DNA from: Actinomadura sp. DC4
Lineage (GTDB): Bacteria; Actinomycetota; Actinomycetes; Streptosporangiales; Streptosporangiaceae
DNA: 64,000 nucleotides
NCBI RefSeq assembly: GCF_030406325.1
Contig: NZ_JAUEQY010000010.1
Coordinates: 1 to 64,000 of the forward strand
Reading direction: 5' to 3'
The translations under genes and the position numbers were made by a program. This document shows, in pieces, positions 8,838 through 17,578 of this stretch. Positions within the stretch are counted from its first letter, which is position 1; the number at the start of each line of letters is the position of its first letter. The notes beneath the pieces were generated by a model. That model did not search any database. It saw only the letters and a program-made list of their open reading frames with translations, and was not told where the DNA came from.

Positions 8838-9904
8838 AGCGCAAGCCCACCCTCGCCCTCGTCGGCGCCACCGGCGCCGTCGGCACCGTGATGCGCGAGA
8901 TCGTCTCCAGCCGCGCCGACGTCTATGGCGAGATCCGCCTCATCGCCTCCGCCCGTTCGGCCGGCAAGCGGCTGCCCGTACGCGGCGAGGAGCTCGTCGT
9001 CCAGGAACTGACCCCCGAGGTCTTCGACGGCGTCGACATCGCCATGTTCGACGTGCCCGACGAGGTCTCCAGGAAATGGGTCCCGATCGCCGCCGAGCGT
9101 GGCGCGGTCGTCGTGGACAAGTCAGGCACGTTCAGGATGGAGCCGGACGTCCCGCTCGTCGTGCCCGAGGTCAACCCCGAGGCCGTACACGACCGGCCGC
9201 GCGGCATCATCTCCACGCCCAACTGCACCACGCTGTCGATGATGGCCGCGATGGGCGCCCTGCACACCGAGTACGGCCTCAGCGCCCTCGTCGTCGCCTC
9301 CTACCAGGCGGTCTCCGGCGCCGGCGTGGCCGGGGCGGAGCGCCTGTACGCCGAGATCGAGGCGGTCGCCGGCGACCGTACGCTCGGCCAGACGGCGGGC
9401 GACGTGCGCAAGAGGATCGAGGACCGCCTGGGCGACGAGGAGTCGCCCTTCCCGGCGCCGCTGGCCCTCAACGTCGTGCCGTGGGCCGGTTCGCTCAAGG
9501 AGGACGGCTGGGCCTCGGAGGAGCTCAAGCTCCGCAACGAGTCCCGCAAGATCCTCGGCATCCCCGGCCTGAAGGTCTCCGCCACCTGCGTACGCGTCCC
9601 GGTGGTCACGACGCACTCCCTCGCGGTGCACGCGACGTTCGAGCGGCCGGTGACCGTCGAGGGGGTCCGCGCGATCCTGGACGCCGCGCCGACCGTGGTC
9701 GTCATGGACGACCCGAAGAACTCCGTGTACCCCACCCCGGCGGACGTCGTCGGCACCGACCCGACGTACGTCGGCCGGATCCGGCAGGCGATCGACTTCC
9801 CCGACACCCTCGACCTGTTCGTCTGCGGCGACAACCTCCGCAAGGGCGCGGCGCTGAACGCCGCCGAGATCGCCGAGCTCGTCGCCGCCGAGTTCACCGG
9901 CTGA
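8834..9904 (+). CDS. asd: Aspartate-semialdehyde dehydrogenase
   Basis: The 356-residue NADPH-dependent enzyme converts aspartyl phosphate to aspartate semialdehyde. The N-terminal Rossmann motif is [14 protein letters not shown]. The catalytic cysteine sits in [10 protein letters not shown] near residue 133, and the later [10 protein letters not shown] and [13 protein letters not shown] segments are family hallmarks. It overlaps lysC by four bases, forming the classical lysC-asd operon, and a strong terminator follows seven bases after the stop. Size and motifs are normal. Confidence 0.97.
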   Translation: MKRKPTLALVGATGAVGTVMREIVSSRADVYGEIRLIASARSAGKRLPVRGEELVVQELTPEVFDGVDIAMFDVPDEVSRKWVPIAAERGAVVVDKSGTFRMEPDVPLVVPEVNPEAVHDRPRGIISTPNCTTLSMMAAMGALHTEYGLSALVVASYQAVSGAGVAGAERLYAEIEAVAGDRTLGQTAGDVRKRIEDRLGDEESPFPAPLALNVVPWAGSLKEDGWASEELKLRNESRKILGIPGLKVSATCVRVPVVTTHSLAVHATFERPVTVEGVRAILDAAPTVVVMDDPKNSVYPTPADVVGTDPTYVGRIRQAIDFPDTLDLFVCGDNLRKGAALNAAEIAELVAAEFTG

Positions 9905-9910
9905 CGTGGG

Positions 9911-9940
9911 AGGAGGCCCGGGACGCATCCCGGGCCTCCT
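9911..9940 (+). terminator. Terminator of the lysC-asd operon
   Basis: A perfect 13-base inverted repeat with a four-base loop (AGGAGGCCCGGGA / TCCCGGGCCTCCT) lies seven bases after the asd stop. The U-tract is poor, as is common in high-GC actinomycetes. It may also act on the convergent gene ending at 9,962. Confidence 0.8.
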
Positions 9941-9961
9941 CGGTTTCACGAGAAACATCGG

Positions 9962-10456
9962 TCACAGGAACGTGATGTCCCAGTGCGACGGCTCGCGGGC
10001 GAACAGCGATCGGCCAGGCGCCCGGTAGACCGCCGCCCCGTCACCGCGCCGGTGGAGGCGCTGGTAGTGGTGCCGTACGTAGCGGTTGACGCAGTGGCTG
10101 GGCAGTACGTCCAGCTTGTAGCCCGCGCCGTGGCTGAGCCCTCCCCGCGAGTGTCCACGCTCGGTGCCGCCGGAGATCACCAGCCCGCAGCGGCTGGCCT
10201 CGCGGAACTGGAGCACCCCGTCGAGCGTCGATGGCCGCAGCCCGTCGAGCGAGGTGCAGTGCGGGTTGCTCCGGCGAGTGCAGTGCCCGGAGGAGATCCA
10301 CCGCAGGCCGGCGATGCGAAGCAACGCGCTCGCCTCCTGCTGGCGCAGTGGTCCCGACACCGTTTTCCGGTCATGCGCCCAGGCATGGGCCGTACCAGCG
10401 GTAAAAGCGGAAAATGCCATGGCGCAGCCGGTGATGACGGTCAGTCGTATCGACAT
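9962..10456 (-). CDS. Secreted M15-like (D-Ala-D-Ala peptidase fold) protein
   Basis: The 164-residue product has a clear signal peptide (MSIRLTVITGCAMAF... ending TAHAWA) and should be exported. The mature part contains SGGTERGHSRGGLSHGAGYK followed by LDV, and it ends with EPSHWDITF. The spaced H...D pair and the final HWD resemble the zinc ligands of M15/hedgehog-type peptidases (HxxGxAxD and EPWHW-like), although spacing differs. It may be a cell-wall amidase or carboxypeptidase, or a non-catalytic relative. Several cysteines suggest disulfides. The ATG at 10,456 has GGAGG a few bases upstream; the longer open frame beyond it is an artefact. It is convergent with asd. Confidence 0.65.
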   Translation of the reverse strand: MSIRLTVITGCAMAFSAFTAGTAHAWAHDRKTVSGPLRQQEASALLRIAGLRWISSGHCTRRSNPHCTSLDGLRPSTLDGVLQFREASRCGLVISGGTERGHSRGGLSHGAGYKLDVLPSHCVNRYVRHHYQRLHRRGDGAAVYRAPGRSLFAREPSHWDITFL

Positions 10457-10608
10457 CCAACCTCCCCGTACATGTCGCATGCACCAAGGCGCAGCATCTG
10501 CCACGTGCGACGCGACACCGCAGCAGCGGACGCGCCCTTTTGCGAAAAGAACCGCCGATCCTGACCGGCCATTGGTCTGCGCCGGCTCATCGCGCGAGGA
10601 GACGTACA

Positions 10609-11280
10609 GTGTCGGCTGTGGCCGTACCGACCAAGTCCGAGCAGACACGGGATCTGATCGCCAAGACCGCTTTGCGGCTGTTCCGCGAACGCGGTTACGA
10701 GGCCACGACGATGCGGGCGATCGCCACAGAGGCGGGCGTCTCGGTCGGCAACGCCTATTACTACTTCGGATCCAAGGAAGAGCTGATCCAGCTCTATTAC
10801 GAGCACTCCCAGGACGACCACGCCGAGGCGTGTGAGGCCATCCTGAAGGGCGAACCGGAGTTCCGGGCACGCCTGCTCGGCGTGCTCCGCGCCCGCATCG
10901 ACACGCTCCAGCCGTACAAGGAGTTCGCCGGAAAGTTCTTCAAGCACGCGGCCGAGCCGTCGAGCCCGCTGAGCCCGTTCAGCGGCGAGTCCGCCCCGAT
11001 ACGCGACGCGGCCGTCGCGGTCTACCGCGAGGTCGTCGAGGGCTCGACGCTGAAGACCGACGCCGAGATCCGCGCCGAGCTCCCCGAGCTCCTGTGGCTC
11101 TATTCCATGGGTGTGGTCCTCTACTGGGTCTACGACAGCTCCCCGGACGCCGCGAAGACGTACCGCCTGGTCGAGCGCACCGTTCCCCTGATCGACCGTC
11201 TGGTCGGCATGGCCCGCCTGCCGGGCATGCGCGGCGTCGTACGCGAGGCGCTGTCCACCTACCGCGACCTGCGTAAATAG
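10609..11280 (+). CDS. TetR-family transcriptional regulator
   Basis: The product has 223 residues from the GTG at 10,609, which has GAGGAG at a good distance; a second GTG lies three codons later. The N-terminal HTH is textbook TetR (TRDLIAKTALRLFRERGYEA, then TMRAIATEAGVSVGNAYYYF). The C-terminal half is helical and ligand-binding in type, similar to regulators of fatty-acid or multidrug genes. It is divergent from the secreted protein gene at 9,962-10,456, whose start is 153 bases away. That gene is a possible target, but no clear palindrome was found between them. Confidence 0.88.
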   Translation: MSAVAVPTKSEQTRDLIAKTALRLFRERGYEATTMRAIATEAGVSVGNAYYYFGSKEELIQLYYEHSQDDHAEACEAILKGEPEFRARLLGVLRARIDTLQPYKEFAGKFFKHAAEPSSPLSPFSGESAPIRDAAVAVYREVVEGSTLKTDAEIRAELPELLWLYSMGVVLYWVYDSSPDAAKTYRLVERTVPLIDRLVGMARLPGMRGVVREALSTYRDLRK

Positions 11281-11416
11281 ACGGGCCGGAGGTCCTCGGC
11301 CAGTGCTGATCAACGCCGGGCTGGAGATCCGGCAGGCGGCCGCCCAATGACCGGGAGAGCGACAGCCTCCGCTCGATGAGCGCCCGCGACGGAGGTGGAG
11401 GAGCTGAAGTACCGGG

Positions 11417-12347
11417 ATGAACGACGCCCGGCGGTTCGACCTCTGGGACGACGTCGAGGGCGATTACCACGCCCTCTTCGCCGACGGCGACCTCATCCAG
11501 ACGCCGGGCAGCACGACGAAGGTCGACGACATCGGCCACGCGCTGATGGTCGACCGCTGGATCAAACCGGGCCGTAGCACCGTCGAGATGTATGCGGCGA
11601 GCGGCTGACCGAGTACAACGGGGCCACGCAGTGCGAACGCGGCAACTGGTGCCACCGGTCGCACTACTACAACGTTCACGACGAGCTGAACCGGCCGGGT
11701 GAGTACCTCGGCCTCACCGGCAACACGCCACCGGTGCCGGCCTCGGCGGGACTCCCCGAGGTCACCCGGCTGATCTGCGACCGGCGGGCGCAGTACTACG
11801 ACCTGGTCGCGAGCGAGCTCCGCCAGGGCCACATCGCTGCGGCACGGGACATGAACGCCCAGGCGCTGCTGTGGCGGGCGTTCACCGATCTCCTGATGCC
11901 CCGGCTCACGCGGTCGGACGACCGGCTGCACCGCCTGCTGTACGGGCGGCCTGGTGGCCGACGCCCGGTCCCGGTGGGACGGCAGGCCAACCCCATCCTG
12001 ACGGCCACGTACGTCCAGGCGGCCCAGGCACAGCGCGCCGGCGGCCTGAACGGTCCGCTGGTGCTCGACACGATCAAGGGCGACTGCGCGCAGTTCCGTG
12101 CCCGCGAGGCGGACGCGGTGGCCACCTGCGTGAGCAAGGCCGCGGCCGGCGGGTGCGCGATCTGCACGGTCGGTACCAGCCCGCCTTCAATTACTACGAA
12201 CCCCGTGCCCGTGTCCTGGACACCTCACCGCTGGTCGACGAGGTGCTGGACAACCTGCGGCTGGTCAGCCAGTACGTACGTACGGACGGCCGCCCGGTGA
12301 GGCCTCGTCAGGGGGGCGGCGGCCCGGTCCAGCCGCGGCAGCGGTAG
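11417..12347 (+). pseudogene. Frameshifted gene of unknown function
   Basis: Protein-like sequence runs through three successive frames. The first (11,417-11,608) starts MNDARRFDLWDDVEGDYHAL. The second, from about 11,600, reads LTEYNGATQCERGNWCHRSH and continues to about 12,170. The third reads HGRYQPAFNYYEPRARVLDT and runs to the stop at 12,347. Both shifts have the direction expected from a single-base deletion. Codon bias stays coding-like through the junctions, so the breaks are recent or are sequencing errors. Joined, the protein would be about 305 residues, with a Cys-rich centre and no signal peptide. I do not recognise the family. The 3' end overlaps the convergent MerR gene. Confidence 0.6.
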
Positions 12348-12697
12348 CCGACGTCTCTGGCCCGGGCGGCGGTATTGATGATCTTGTTGAGTCGGTCGCG
12401 GGTGACGGTCAGGCCGTCGATCCGCTCCTCGATGCGGTCGCGTTCGGCCGACAGCCGGTCGAGGAGCTCCGGCGTCACCTCGCCGGTCACCACGCAGGGC
12501 AGGATCTGGAGGATCGTCCTGCTCGGCAGGCCCGCGGCGTACAACTGCTGGATCAGGTCGACGCGCCCGACCGCCTCGTCGGCGTACCGCCGCTGCCCGC
12601 TGTCGCTGCGCGTCGACTCCAGCAGCTCCTGCTCCTCGTAGTACCGCAGCGCCCGTACGCTCACGCCCGTCTTGGCGGCCAGCTCGCCGATCCGCAT
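12308..12697 (-). CDS. MerR-family transcriptional regulator
   Basis: The 129-residue protein starts MRIGELAAKTGVSVRALRYY, the winged HTH of MerR. A long dimerisation helix follows (LDRLSAERDRIEERIDGLTV), then a short C-terminal part. It lacks the cysteines of metal-sensing members and is closer to the small-molecule or SoxR-like regulators that control oxidoreductases. The ATG at 12,697 fits the family start. It is divergent from the SDR gene at 12,775 and shares a MerR-type spacer with it, so it very probably regulates that gene. Confidence 0.9.
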   Translation of the reverse strand: MRIGELAAKTGVSVRALRYYEEQELLESTRSDSGQRRYADEAVGRVDLIQQLYAAGLPSRTILQILPCVVTGEVTPELLDRLSAERDRIEERIDGLTVTRDRLNKIINTAARARDVGYRCRGWTGPPPP

Positions 12698-12709
12698 GAA
12701 CCTCAACCC

Positions 12710-12741
12710 TTGCCTCTGACGTCAACGTCAGGTCTTAGCGT
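12710..12741 (+). promoter_or_regulatory. MerR-type operator/promoter for the SDR gene
   Basis: A perfect inverted repeat with a two-base centre (CTGACGT-CA-ACGTCAG, 12,716-12,731) sits between TTGCCT (12,710) and TTAGCG/TAGCGT (12,735/12,736). The spacer is 19-20 bases, longer than the usual 17. That elongated spacer with a central dyad is the hallmark of MerR-activated promoters. It lies between the MerR gene and the SDR start at 12,775. Confidence 0.65.
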
Positions 12742-12774
12742 AGCCGCGAACGACGCAGACAACGGAGGAAGATC

Positions 12775-13455
12775 ATGGACATCGAGGGTTCCGTCGCGCT
12801 GGTCACCGGGGCCGGTCGCGGCATCGGACGTCATTTCACCCGGCAGCTCCTGGAGCGGGGCGCCGCGAAGGTCTACGCGACCATGCGTACGCCGGAGGTC
12901 GTCGAGCTTCCCGGCGTGGAGGTGCTCCGTCTCGACATCACCGACCCGGAGCAGGTCGCCGCCGTGGCGGCCGCCGCCGGAGACGTCACACTGCTGGTCA
13001 ACAACGCGGGCGTCTGCACGAACCAGAACCTCGTCACCGGGGACCTGGAGAAGATCCGGCTGGAGATGGAGACGCATTACTTCGGCACACTCGCCATGGT
13101 CCGCGCGTTCGCCCCCGTCCTGGCGCGCAACGGCGGCGGCGCGATCCTGAACGTCGGTTCCGTCCTGTCGTGGGTGCCGTACGACGGGGTCAACGCCTAC
13201 AGCACGGCGAAGGCGGCCGAGTGGAGCCTCACCAACGGCATCCGCCTCGAACTCGCCGGTCAGGGGACCACGGTCGCGGGCCTGTACATGGGCAGCACCG
13301 ACACCGACATGATGGCCGGGTGGGACGTCGAGAAGAACGACCCCGCCGACGTCGTACGGACCGCGCTGGACGGCATCGCGGCCGGCGAGGCCGAGATCCT
13401 CGCCGACCAGATCGCCGTCCAGGTCAAGGCCGCCCTGTCGGCGGCCGCTAGCTGA
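12775..13455 (+). CDS. SDR-family oxidoreductase
   Basis: The 226-residue short-chain dehydrogenase has the cofactor motif VTGAGRGIGRHF (residues 10-21), NNAG near residue 79, a catalytic serine in NVGSVLSWVP and YSTAK for the active-site tyrosine and lysine. There is no signal peptide. The substrate cannot be deduced. The divergent MerR gene and the MerR-type promoter upstream suggest induction by a small molecule. It converges on the S9 peptidase gene with an eight-base overlap. Confidence 0.92.
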   Translation: MDIEGSVALVTGAGRGIGRHFTRQLLERGAAKVYATMRTPEVVELPGVEVLRLDITDPEQVAAVAAAAGDVTLLVNNAGVCTNQNLVTGDLEKIRLEMETHYFGTLAMVRAFAPVLARNGGGAILNVGSVLSWVPYDGVNAYSTAKAAEWSLTNGIRLELAGQGTTVAGLYMGSTDTDMMAGWDVEKNDPADVVRTALDGIAAGEAEILADQIAVQVKAALSAAAS

Positions 13456-15205
13456 GGTCGAGGTGCTTGCGGGCGAAGTCGATCGTGGCGGCCATCTGGC
13501 GGATGCGCTCCTCCACGACCAGGGAGCCGTGGCCCGCGTCGTAGCGGTAGACCTCGTGCTCCTTGCCCAGCTCCCGCAGGCGTTCGAGATAGTTGTCGAT
13601 CTGCCGGATCGGGCAGCGCGGGTCGTTCTCCCCGGCCATGACGAGCACCGGTGTGGTCACCTGCTCGACGTAGGTGATCGGGGAGGAGGCGGTGTACCGG
13701 TCCGGCACGTCGGCCGGTGAGCCGCCGAACAGCGACCGGTCGAAGGCCTGCAGCGCCTCCATCTCGTCCTCGTACGCCGCGACGTAGTCGGCCACCGGGA
13801 CGATGCCGATCGCCACGGACCAGTCGCCCGGCTGCGTGCCGATGCCGAGCAGCGTGATGAAGCCGCCCCACGAGCCGCCGGTGAGCACCAGCCGGGACGG
13901 GTCGGCGAGGCCGGAGGAGACCGCCCAGTCGCGTACGGCCTTGACGTCCTCCAGCTCCACCAGCCCGGGACGGCCCTCGATGGCGTCGCGCCACTCGCTG
14001 CCGTAGCCGCTCGAACCTCGGTAGTTGACGCGGACGACCGCGAAGCCGTGGTCGACCCACGCGGCGGTGTCCGGAGAGAACGAGTCCTGGTCGTACGCCG
14101 CCGGGCCGCCGTGGATGTCGAAGACCGTCGGGAACGGGCCGGAACCGGCGGGCTTGGAGATCAGCGCGTGCACGTCGCCGCCCGGTCCGGATACCCAGGC
14201 GTCCTCGACCGCGACCGACTCCGGCGCCGGCGAACCCGGCGGGGTCAGGACGACCGCGCCCGAGGTCGAGCGGATCACCGGTGGCGATGCCGAGGAGGAC
14301 CAGGAGAACTCCACCGAGCCGTCCGGGCGGGCGGAGGCCGAGCCGATCACGCCGGGCGGCGTGTCGATCCGCTCCAGGTCGCCGCTCGCCAGGTCGTAGC
14401 GGTAGAGCTCGTCGCGTGCCTGGTGGGAGCGGGAGACGAGCAGCGCGGAGGCGTCGGGGTACCAGTCGGCGCCGACCTCGCCGGTGAGGTCGAGGGCGAT
14501 CTCGCGGATCTCGCCGCTGACCGGGTCCCAGATGAGCGGCTCGCCCCGCCCGCGGCGCTCGTGCTCGACCAGCAGCCGCTGGTCGCCGTCGACCGGGGAG
14601 AACGCGATCGCGCCCAGGCCCTTGCCCGGCCCGTCCCACAGGTCCGCGACGGTCGAGCCGTCGGCCCGTACGACGCGCAGCGCCATGTGCCGGCTGTCGC
14701 CGTGCTCGCTGTGGTTGATCGCCACCAGCGACTCGTCCTCGGACAGGTCGATGGCGTAGGCGTCCTCGTCACTGGAGTAGAGCACCCGCGACTCGGCGCC
14801 CGGCGCGCACCAGTGGATGGTCGAGCCGCTCTCGGTCGAGCGGCCGATGACCGCCAGGCCGCTGGAGCCGACCGCGAGCCCGGCCGGGTAGGACGGCTCC
14901 AGCGGCGGCGCGGTGTCCGCGCCGCCGCCGAACGGCTCACGCCGCCACACGCCGAACTCGTCGCCGTCGGTGTCGGCGAACCACCAGATCCACTCACCGG
15001 TCGGGTCGACGCCGCCCATCCAGGTGCCGTTGGGCCGATCCGTCACCTGGCGCCGCGCGTCGGTCTCGCGGTCCCAGGCGTAGATCTCCCAGGTGCCCGT
15101 GGCGTTCGAGCGGAAGACACTGCGGTGCGGTGCGTGGTGGGCCCAGCTCGGCAGGCTCACCCGCGCCGCGCGAAACCGTGCCTTCCAGCGTTCGTCGTCG
15201 ACCAT
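13448..15205 (-). CDS. S9-family (prolyl oligopeptidase-like) peptidase
   Basis: The 585-residue serine peptidase has an N-terminal beta-propeller (repeats such as WEIYAWDRETDARRQV and YRYDLASGDLERI) that gates access. The alpha/beta-hydrolase domain starts near residue 330. The nucleophile lies in TGGSWGGF near 442, aspartate in AGENDPRCP near 515 and histidine in YDAGHGS near 555. The order and length fit the acylaminoacyl-peptidase/S9C branch. There is no signal peptide, so it is probably cytoplasmic. The ATG at 15,205 fits the family start. It lies 12 bases downstream of the carboxypeptidase gene on the same strand. Confidence 0.92.
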   Translation of the reverse strand: MVDDERWKARFRAARVSLPSWAHHAPHRSVFRSNATGTWEIYAWDRETDARRQVTDRPNGTWMGGVDPTGEWIWWFADTDGDEFGVWRREPFGGGADTAPPLEPSYPAGLAVGSSGLAVIGRSTESGSTIHWCAPGAESRVLYSSDEDAYAIDLSEDESLVAINHSEHGDSRHMALRVVRADGSTVADLWDGPGKGLGAIAFSPVDGDQRLLVEHERRGRGEPLIWDPVSGEIREIALDLTGEVGADWYPDASALLVSRSHQARDELYRYDLASGDLERIDTPPGVIGSASARPDGSVEFSWSSSASPPVIRSTSGAVVLTPPGSPAPESVAVEDAWVSGPGGDVHALISKPAGSGPFPTVFDIHGGPAAYDQDSFSPDTAAWVDHGFAVVRVNYRGSSGYGSEWRDAIEGRPGLVELEDVKAVRDWAVSSGLADPSRLVLTGGSWGGFITLLGIGTQPGDWSVAIGIVPVADYVAAYEDEMEALQAFDRSLFGGSPADVPDRYTASSPITYVEQVTTPVLVMAGENDPRCPIRQIDNYLERLRELGKEHEVYRYDAGHGSLVVEERIRQMAATIDFARKHLDLS

Positions 15206-15217
15206 GGGTCAAGCATG

Positions 15218-16162
15218 TCAGTCCGTCGCCTGGCCTGCGGGCAGCCTGCGCATCTGGAGCATCGTCGTCTTGGTGCCGAAGCCCCAGTCCAGGATCGCCG
15301 AGGCGTCCTTGAACCGGCGGTTGGAGTCCGTGGTGGTGCTGTTCAGCACCACGCCGATGAGCGTACGGCCGCTGTGCTGGGCGGTGAAGACCAGGGAGTA
15401 TCCGGCCGCGGTGGTGTGGCCGGTCTTGATGCCGATCGCGCCGGGGTAGGAGCCCAGGAGGAGGTTCGTGTTGGCCCAGGAGTACGCCGCGTGGCCGCTG
15501 GTCTTGCTCAGCGAGTAGGACTGCCGCGTCACGACCGCCTTGAAGTTCACACTGGTCATGGCGTACCTGGCGAGCAGGATCAGGTCACGGGGGGTGGAGT
15601 ACCCCTCCTTCTTCGTCGACGTGGGGAGCCCGTCGACGTTCAGATAGTGGGTCGAGGTCATCTTGAGCGCGGCGGCCTCTTTGTTCATCTTCGCGACGAA
15701 CTTGGTCTGGCCGGGGCCGTAGATGTCGCCGAGGGCGTACGCGGCGTCGCACCCGGAGGGCAGCATCATGGCGTTCAGGAGCTGCCGTACGGTGACCTTG
15801 TCGCCCACTTTGAGTCCGGCGCTGCTCGCGTCGTTGTTCTTGACATGGTTGACGTAGGACTGCTTGATGGTGACCGTCTTGTCCAGGTTGCCGGCCCGGA
15901 GCACGATGACCGCGGTCATCATCTTGGTGATGCTGCCGATCGGCCGTTTCGTCGTCGTCGCGAGGCCCCAGAGTTTCTTGGCCGTGTCCGCGTCATAGAG
16001 GTACGCACCCTTCGCGGCGATTCCCGCGGGGGCCGAGGCGGCGGCCGGGGCGACCTTTACGGTGCCCGCCTTCGTACGGGCCGTGGCGCTCGCGGCGACC
16101 GGGACGCCGGCAAGCAGGCCGGCGACTGCGGTGGCGGCGATCAGACGAGCGCTGAGGCGCAT
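15218..16162 (-). CDS. D-alanyl-D-alanine carboxypeptidase (S11 family)
   Basis: The 314-residue exported enzyme trims pentapeptide stems in peptidoglycan. It has a signal peptide ending near ASA (residue 26), the SITK active-site motif at 77-80, SGC at 136-138 in place of the usual SGN, and KTGHT near 250. The SGC variant occurs in actinobacterial members, so the enzyme is probably active. There is no clear C-terminal membrane anchor. The ATG at 16,162 has AGGAG upstream; an upstream extension in the same frame lacks a signal peptide at its start and is rejected. Confidence 0.92.
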   Translation of the reverse strand: MRLSARLIAATAVAGLLAGVPVAASATARTKAGTVKVAPAAASAPAGIAAKGAYLYDADTAKKLWGLATTTKRPIGSITKMMTAVIVLRAGNLDKTVTIKQSYVNHVKNNDASSAGLKVGDKVTVRQLLNAMMLPSGCDAAYALGDIYGPGQTKFVAKMNKEAAALKMTSTHYLNVDGLPTSTKKEGYSTPRDLILLARYAMTSVNFKAVVTRQSYSLSKTSGHAAYSWANTNLLLGSYPGAIGIKTGHTTAAGYSLVFTAQHSGRTLIGVVLNSTTTDSNRRFKDASAILDWGFGTKTTMLQMRRLPAGQATD

Positions 16163-16363
16163 GAGGAACTCCTGTATTGGGGGGAATACCGTGCATGCTG
16201 ACAGGCCGGGTATTTCCCCGGCAACCGGACGCGCCGTTTCGGTCTCGAAGACTAATGTCGCGGTGTCCGGAAGGTAAGCGACGGTCCGCTTTCCGGTCGG
16301 CCGGAGCACGCGGCCCTTGTGGGTTCTGGACCGGCCCGGCCCCGGGTGGCTTACCGTTGAGGG

Positions 16364-16588
16364 GTGGCGTCGCAGTCCTCGACCGAGTCAGTTCCCCGGC
16401 AGGCCGGTGATGGCGCCGAGGAGGTCACTCACGGCTATCCTCCGCCCGCCCGGCCGGTGGGGTCGACCGTCGTGGCCTACTGCGGCGCGGTGATGACCGT
16501 ACGGGGGGAGTCGTCGGCCTCCCCGCCGCCCGACACGTGCGCGGAGTGCGCCGCGATCTGGAAGCGACGTCGGCGCAGATCGCGCTGA
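16364..16588 (+). CDS. Small cysteine-containing protein of unknown function
   Basis: The 74-residue product from a GTG start has a proline-rich middle and a C-terminal YCGAVMTVRGES...TCAECAAIWKRRRRRSR. The spaced C and CAEC could bind zinc, and the basic tail could bind nucleic acid. GAGGG lies just before the GTG. It precedes the PIG-L deacetylase gene by 48 bases on the same strand and may be co-transcribed. I do not recognise a named family; coding potential is supported by the cysteine pattern and codon bias. Confidence 0.55.
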   Translation: MASQSSTESVPRQAGDGAEEVTHGYPPPARPVGSTVVAYCGAVMTVRGESSASPPPDTCAECAAIWKRRRRRSR

Positions 16589-16636
16589 GCAGGCACGAAG
16601 ACCCAGGATGTCGGTCCCGCACGGCATGCTGGACCC

Positions 16637-17449
16637 ATGGACTCTGAACTCACCCTGATGGCCGTGCACGCTCATCCCGACGACGAGGTGCTGGGCACCG
16701 GAGGCGTCTTCGCGCGCTACGCCGAAGAGGGCATCCGCACGGTCCTGGTCACCTGCACCAACGGCGAGCAGGGCGACGGGCCCGGCGGGGTTAAGCCGGG
16801 CGAGCACGGCCATGACGAGGCCGCGGTGCGCGAGCGGCGGCTCGCCGAGCTCCGCGACTCCGTGGCGCACCTGGGCATCGAGCACGTCGAGCTGCTCGGC
16901 TACCGCGACTCGGGAATGGACGGCTGGGACACCAACTCCGAAAGCGACGTGTTCAGCAATGTCCCGATCGAGGACTCCGCGGCCCGTCTCGGCGAGCTGA
17001 TGGAGAAATACCGGCCGCAGGTCGTGGTGACCTATGACGAGAACGGCAACTACGGCCACCCGGACCACATTCAGGCCCACCGCATCGCGGTCGCGGCGGC
17101 CGAGGCGACGAAGATTCCGCGCAAGTTCTATTACACGGCCGTCCCCCGCGAGCGGTTCCGCGAGTTCATGAAACGCATGCAGGAGGAGTCCGGCGAGGAC
17201 TTCGGCGAGCTGCCCGAGGACTTCGGCACCCCCGAGGCGGAGATCACCACCTTCGTTGACGTCATGCCGTACGCCGAGCGCAAGCGCAAGGCCCTCGCCG
17301 CGCACGAGAGCCAGGGCGACAACATCTTCTTCCTGCGGATGTCCGACGAGGTCCAGCTGCAGGTCTTCGGCACCGAGTCGTTCGTACGCGTCCGCAGCGA
17401 CGTCGCCGCGCCGGACAAGGAGGACGACCTGTTCGCCGGCCTCCGCTGA
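16637..17449 (+). CDS. PIG-L/LmbE-family deacetylase (MshB/Mca-like)
   Basis: The 270-residue zinc hydrolase has AHPDDE at residues 12-17 (metal ligands and catalytic aspartate) and GHPDHI near residue 140. These define the family that includes the mycothiol enzymes MshB and Mca, which cleave N-acetyl or amide bonds on glucosaminyl inositols. The central TYDENGNYGHPDHIQAHRIA is closest to those two. It is probably cytoplasmic and involved in mycothiol metabolism or detoxification. MshB and Mca cannot be separated safely by eye; size is between them. Confidence 0.88.
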   Translation: MDSELTLMAVHAHPDDEVLGTGGVFARYAEEGIRTVLVTCTNGEQGDGPGGVKPGEHGHDEAAVRERRLAELRDSVAHLGIEHVELLGYRDSGMDGWDTNSESDVFSNVPIEDSAARLGELMEKYRPQVVVTYDENGNYGHPDHIQAHRIAVAAAEATKIPRKFYYTAVPRERFREFMKRMQEESGEDFGELPEDFGTPEAEITTFVDVMPYAERKRKALAAHESQGDNIFFLRMSDEVQLQVFGTESFVRVRSDVAAPDKEDDLFAGLR

Positions 17450-17578
17450 GAGGGTGGTGCCAGCCCCACCATGACGGGGTGTGGTGGCCCCCCGGCCCAC
17501 TCGGGTGCGTGCTGGATGGGATGTCGAGCCGCGGATTTCTAGTGTCATCAGCGAACTCATTTAACGAGGAGAACGCTG

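Noticed and set aside
10457-10870. Upstream extension of the secreted M15-like protein
   Set aside because: It would bury the signal peptide inside the protein and run through the TetR gene.
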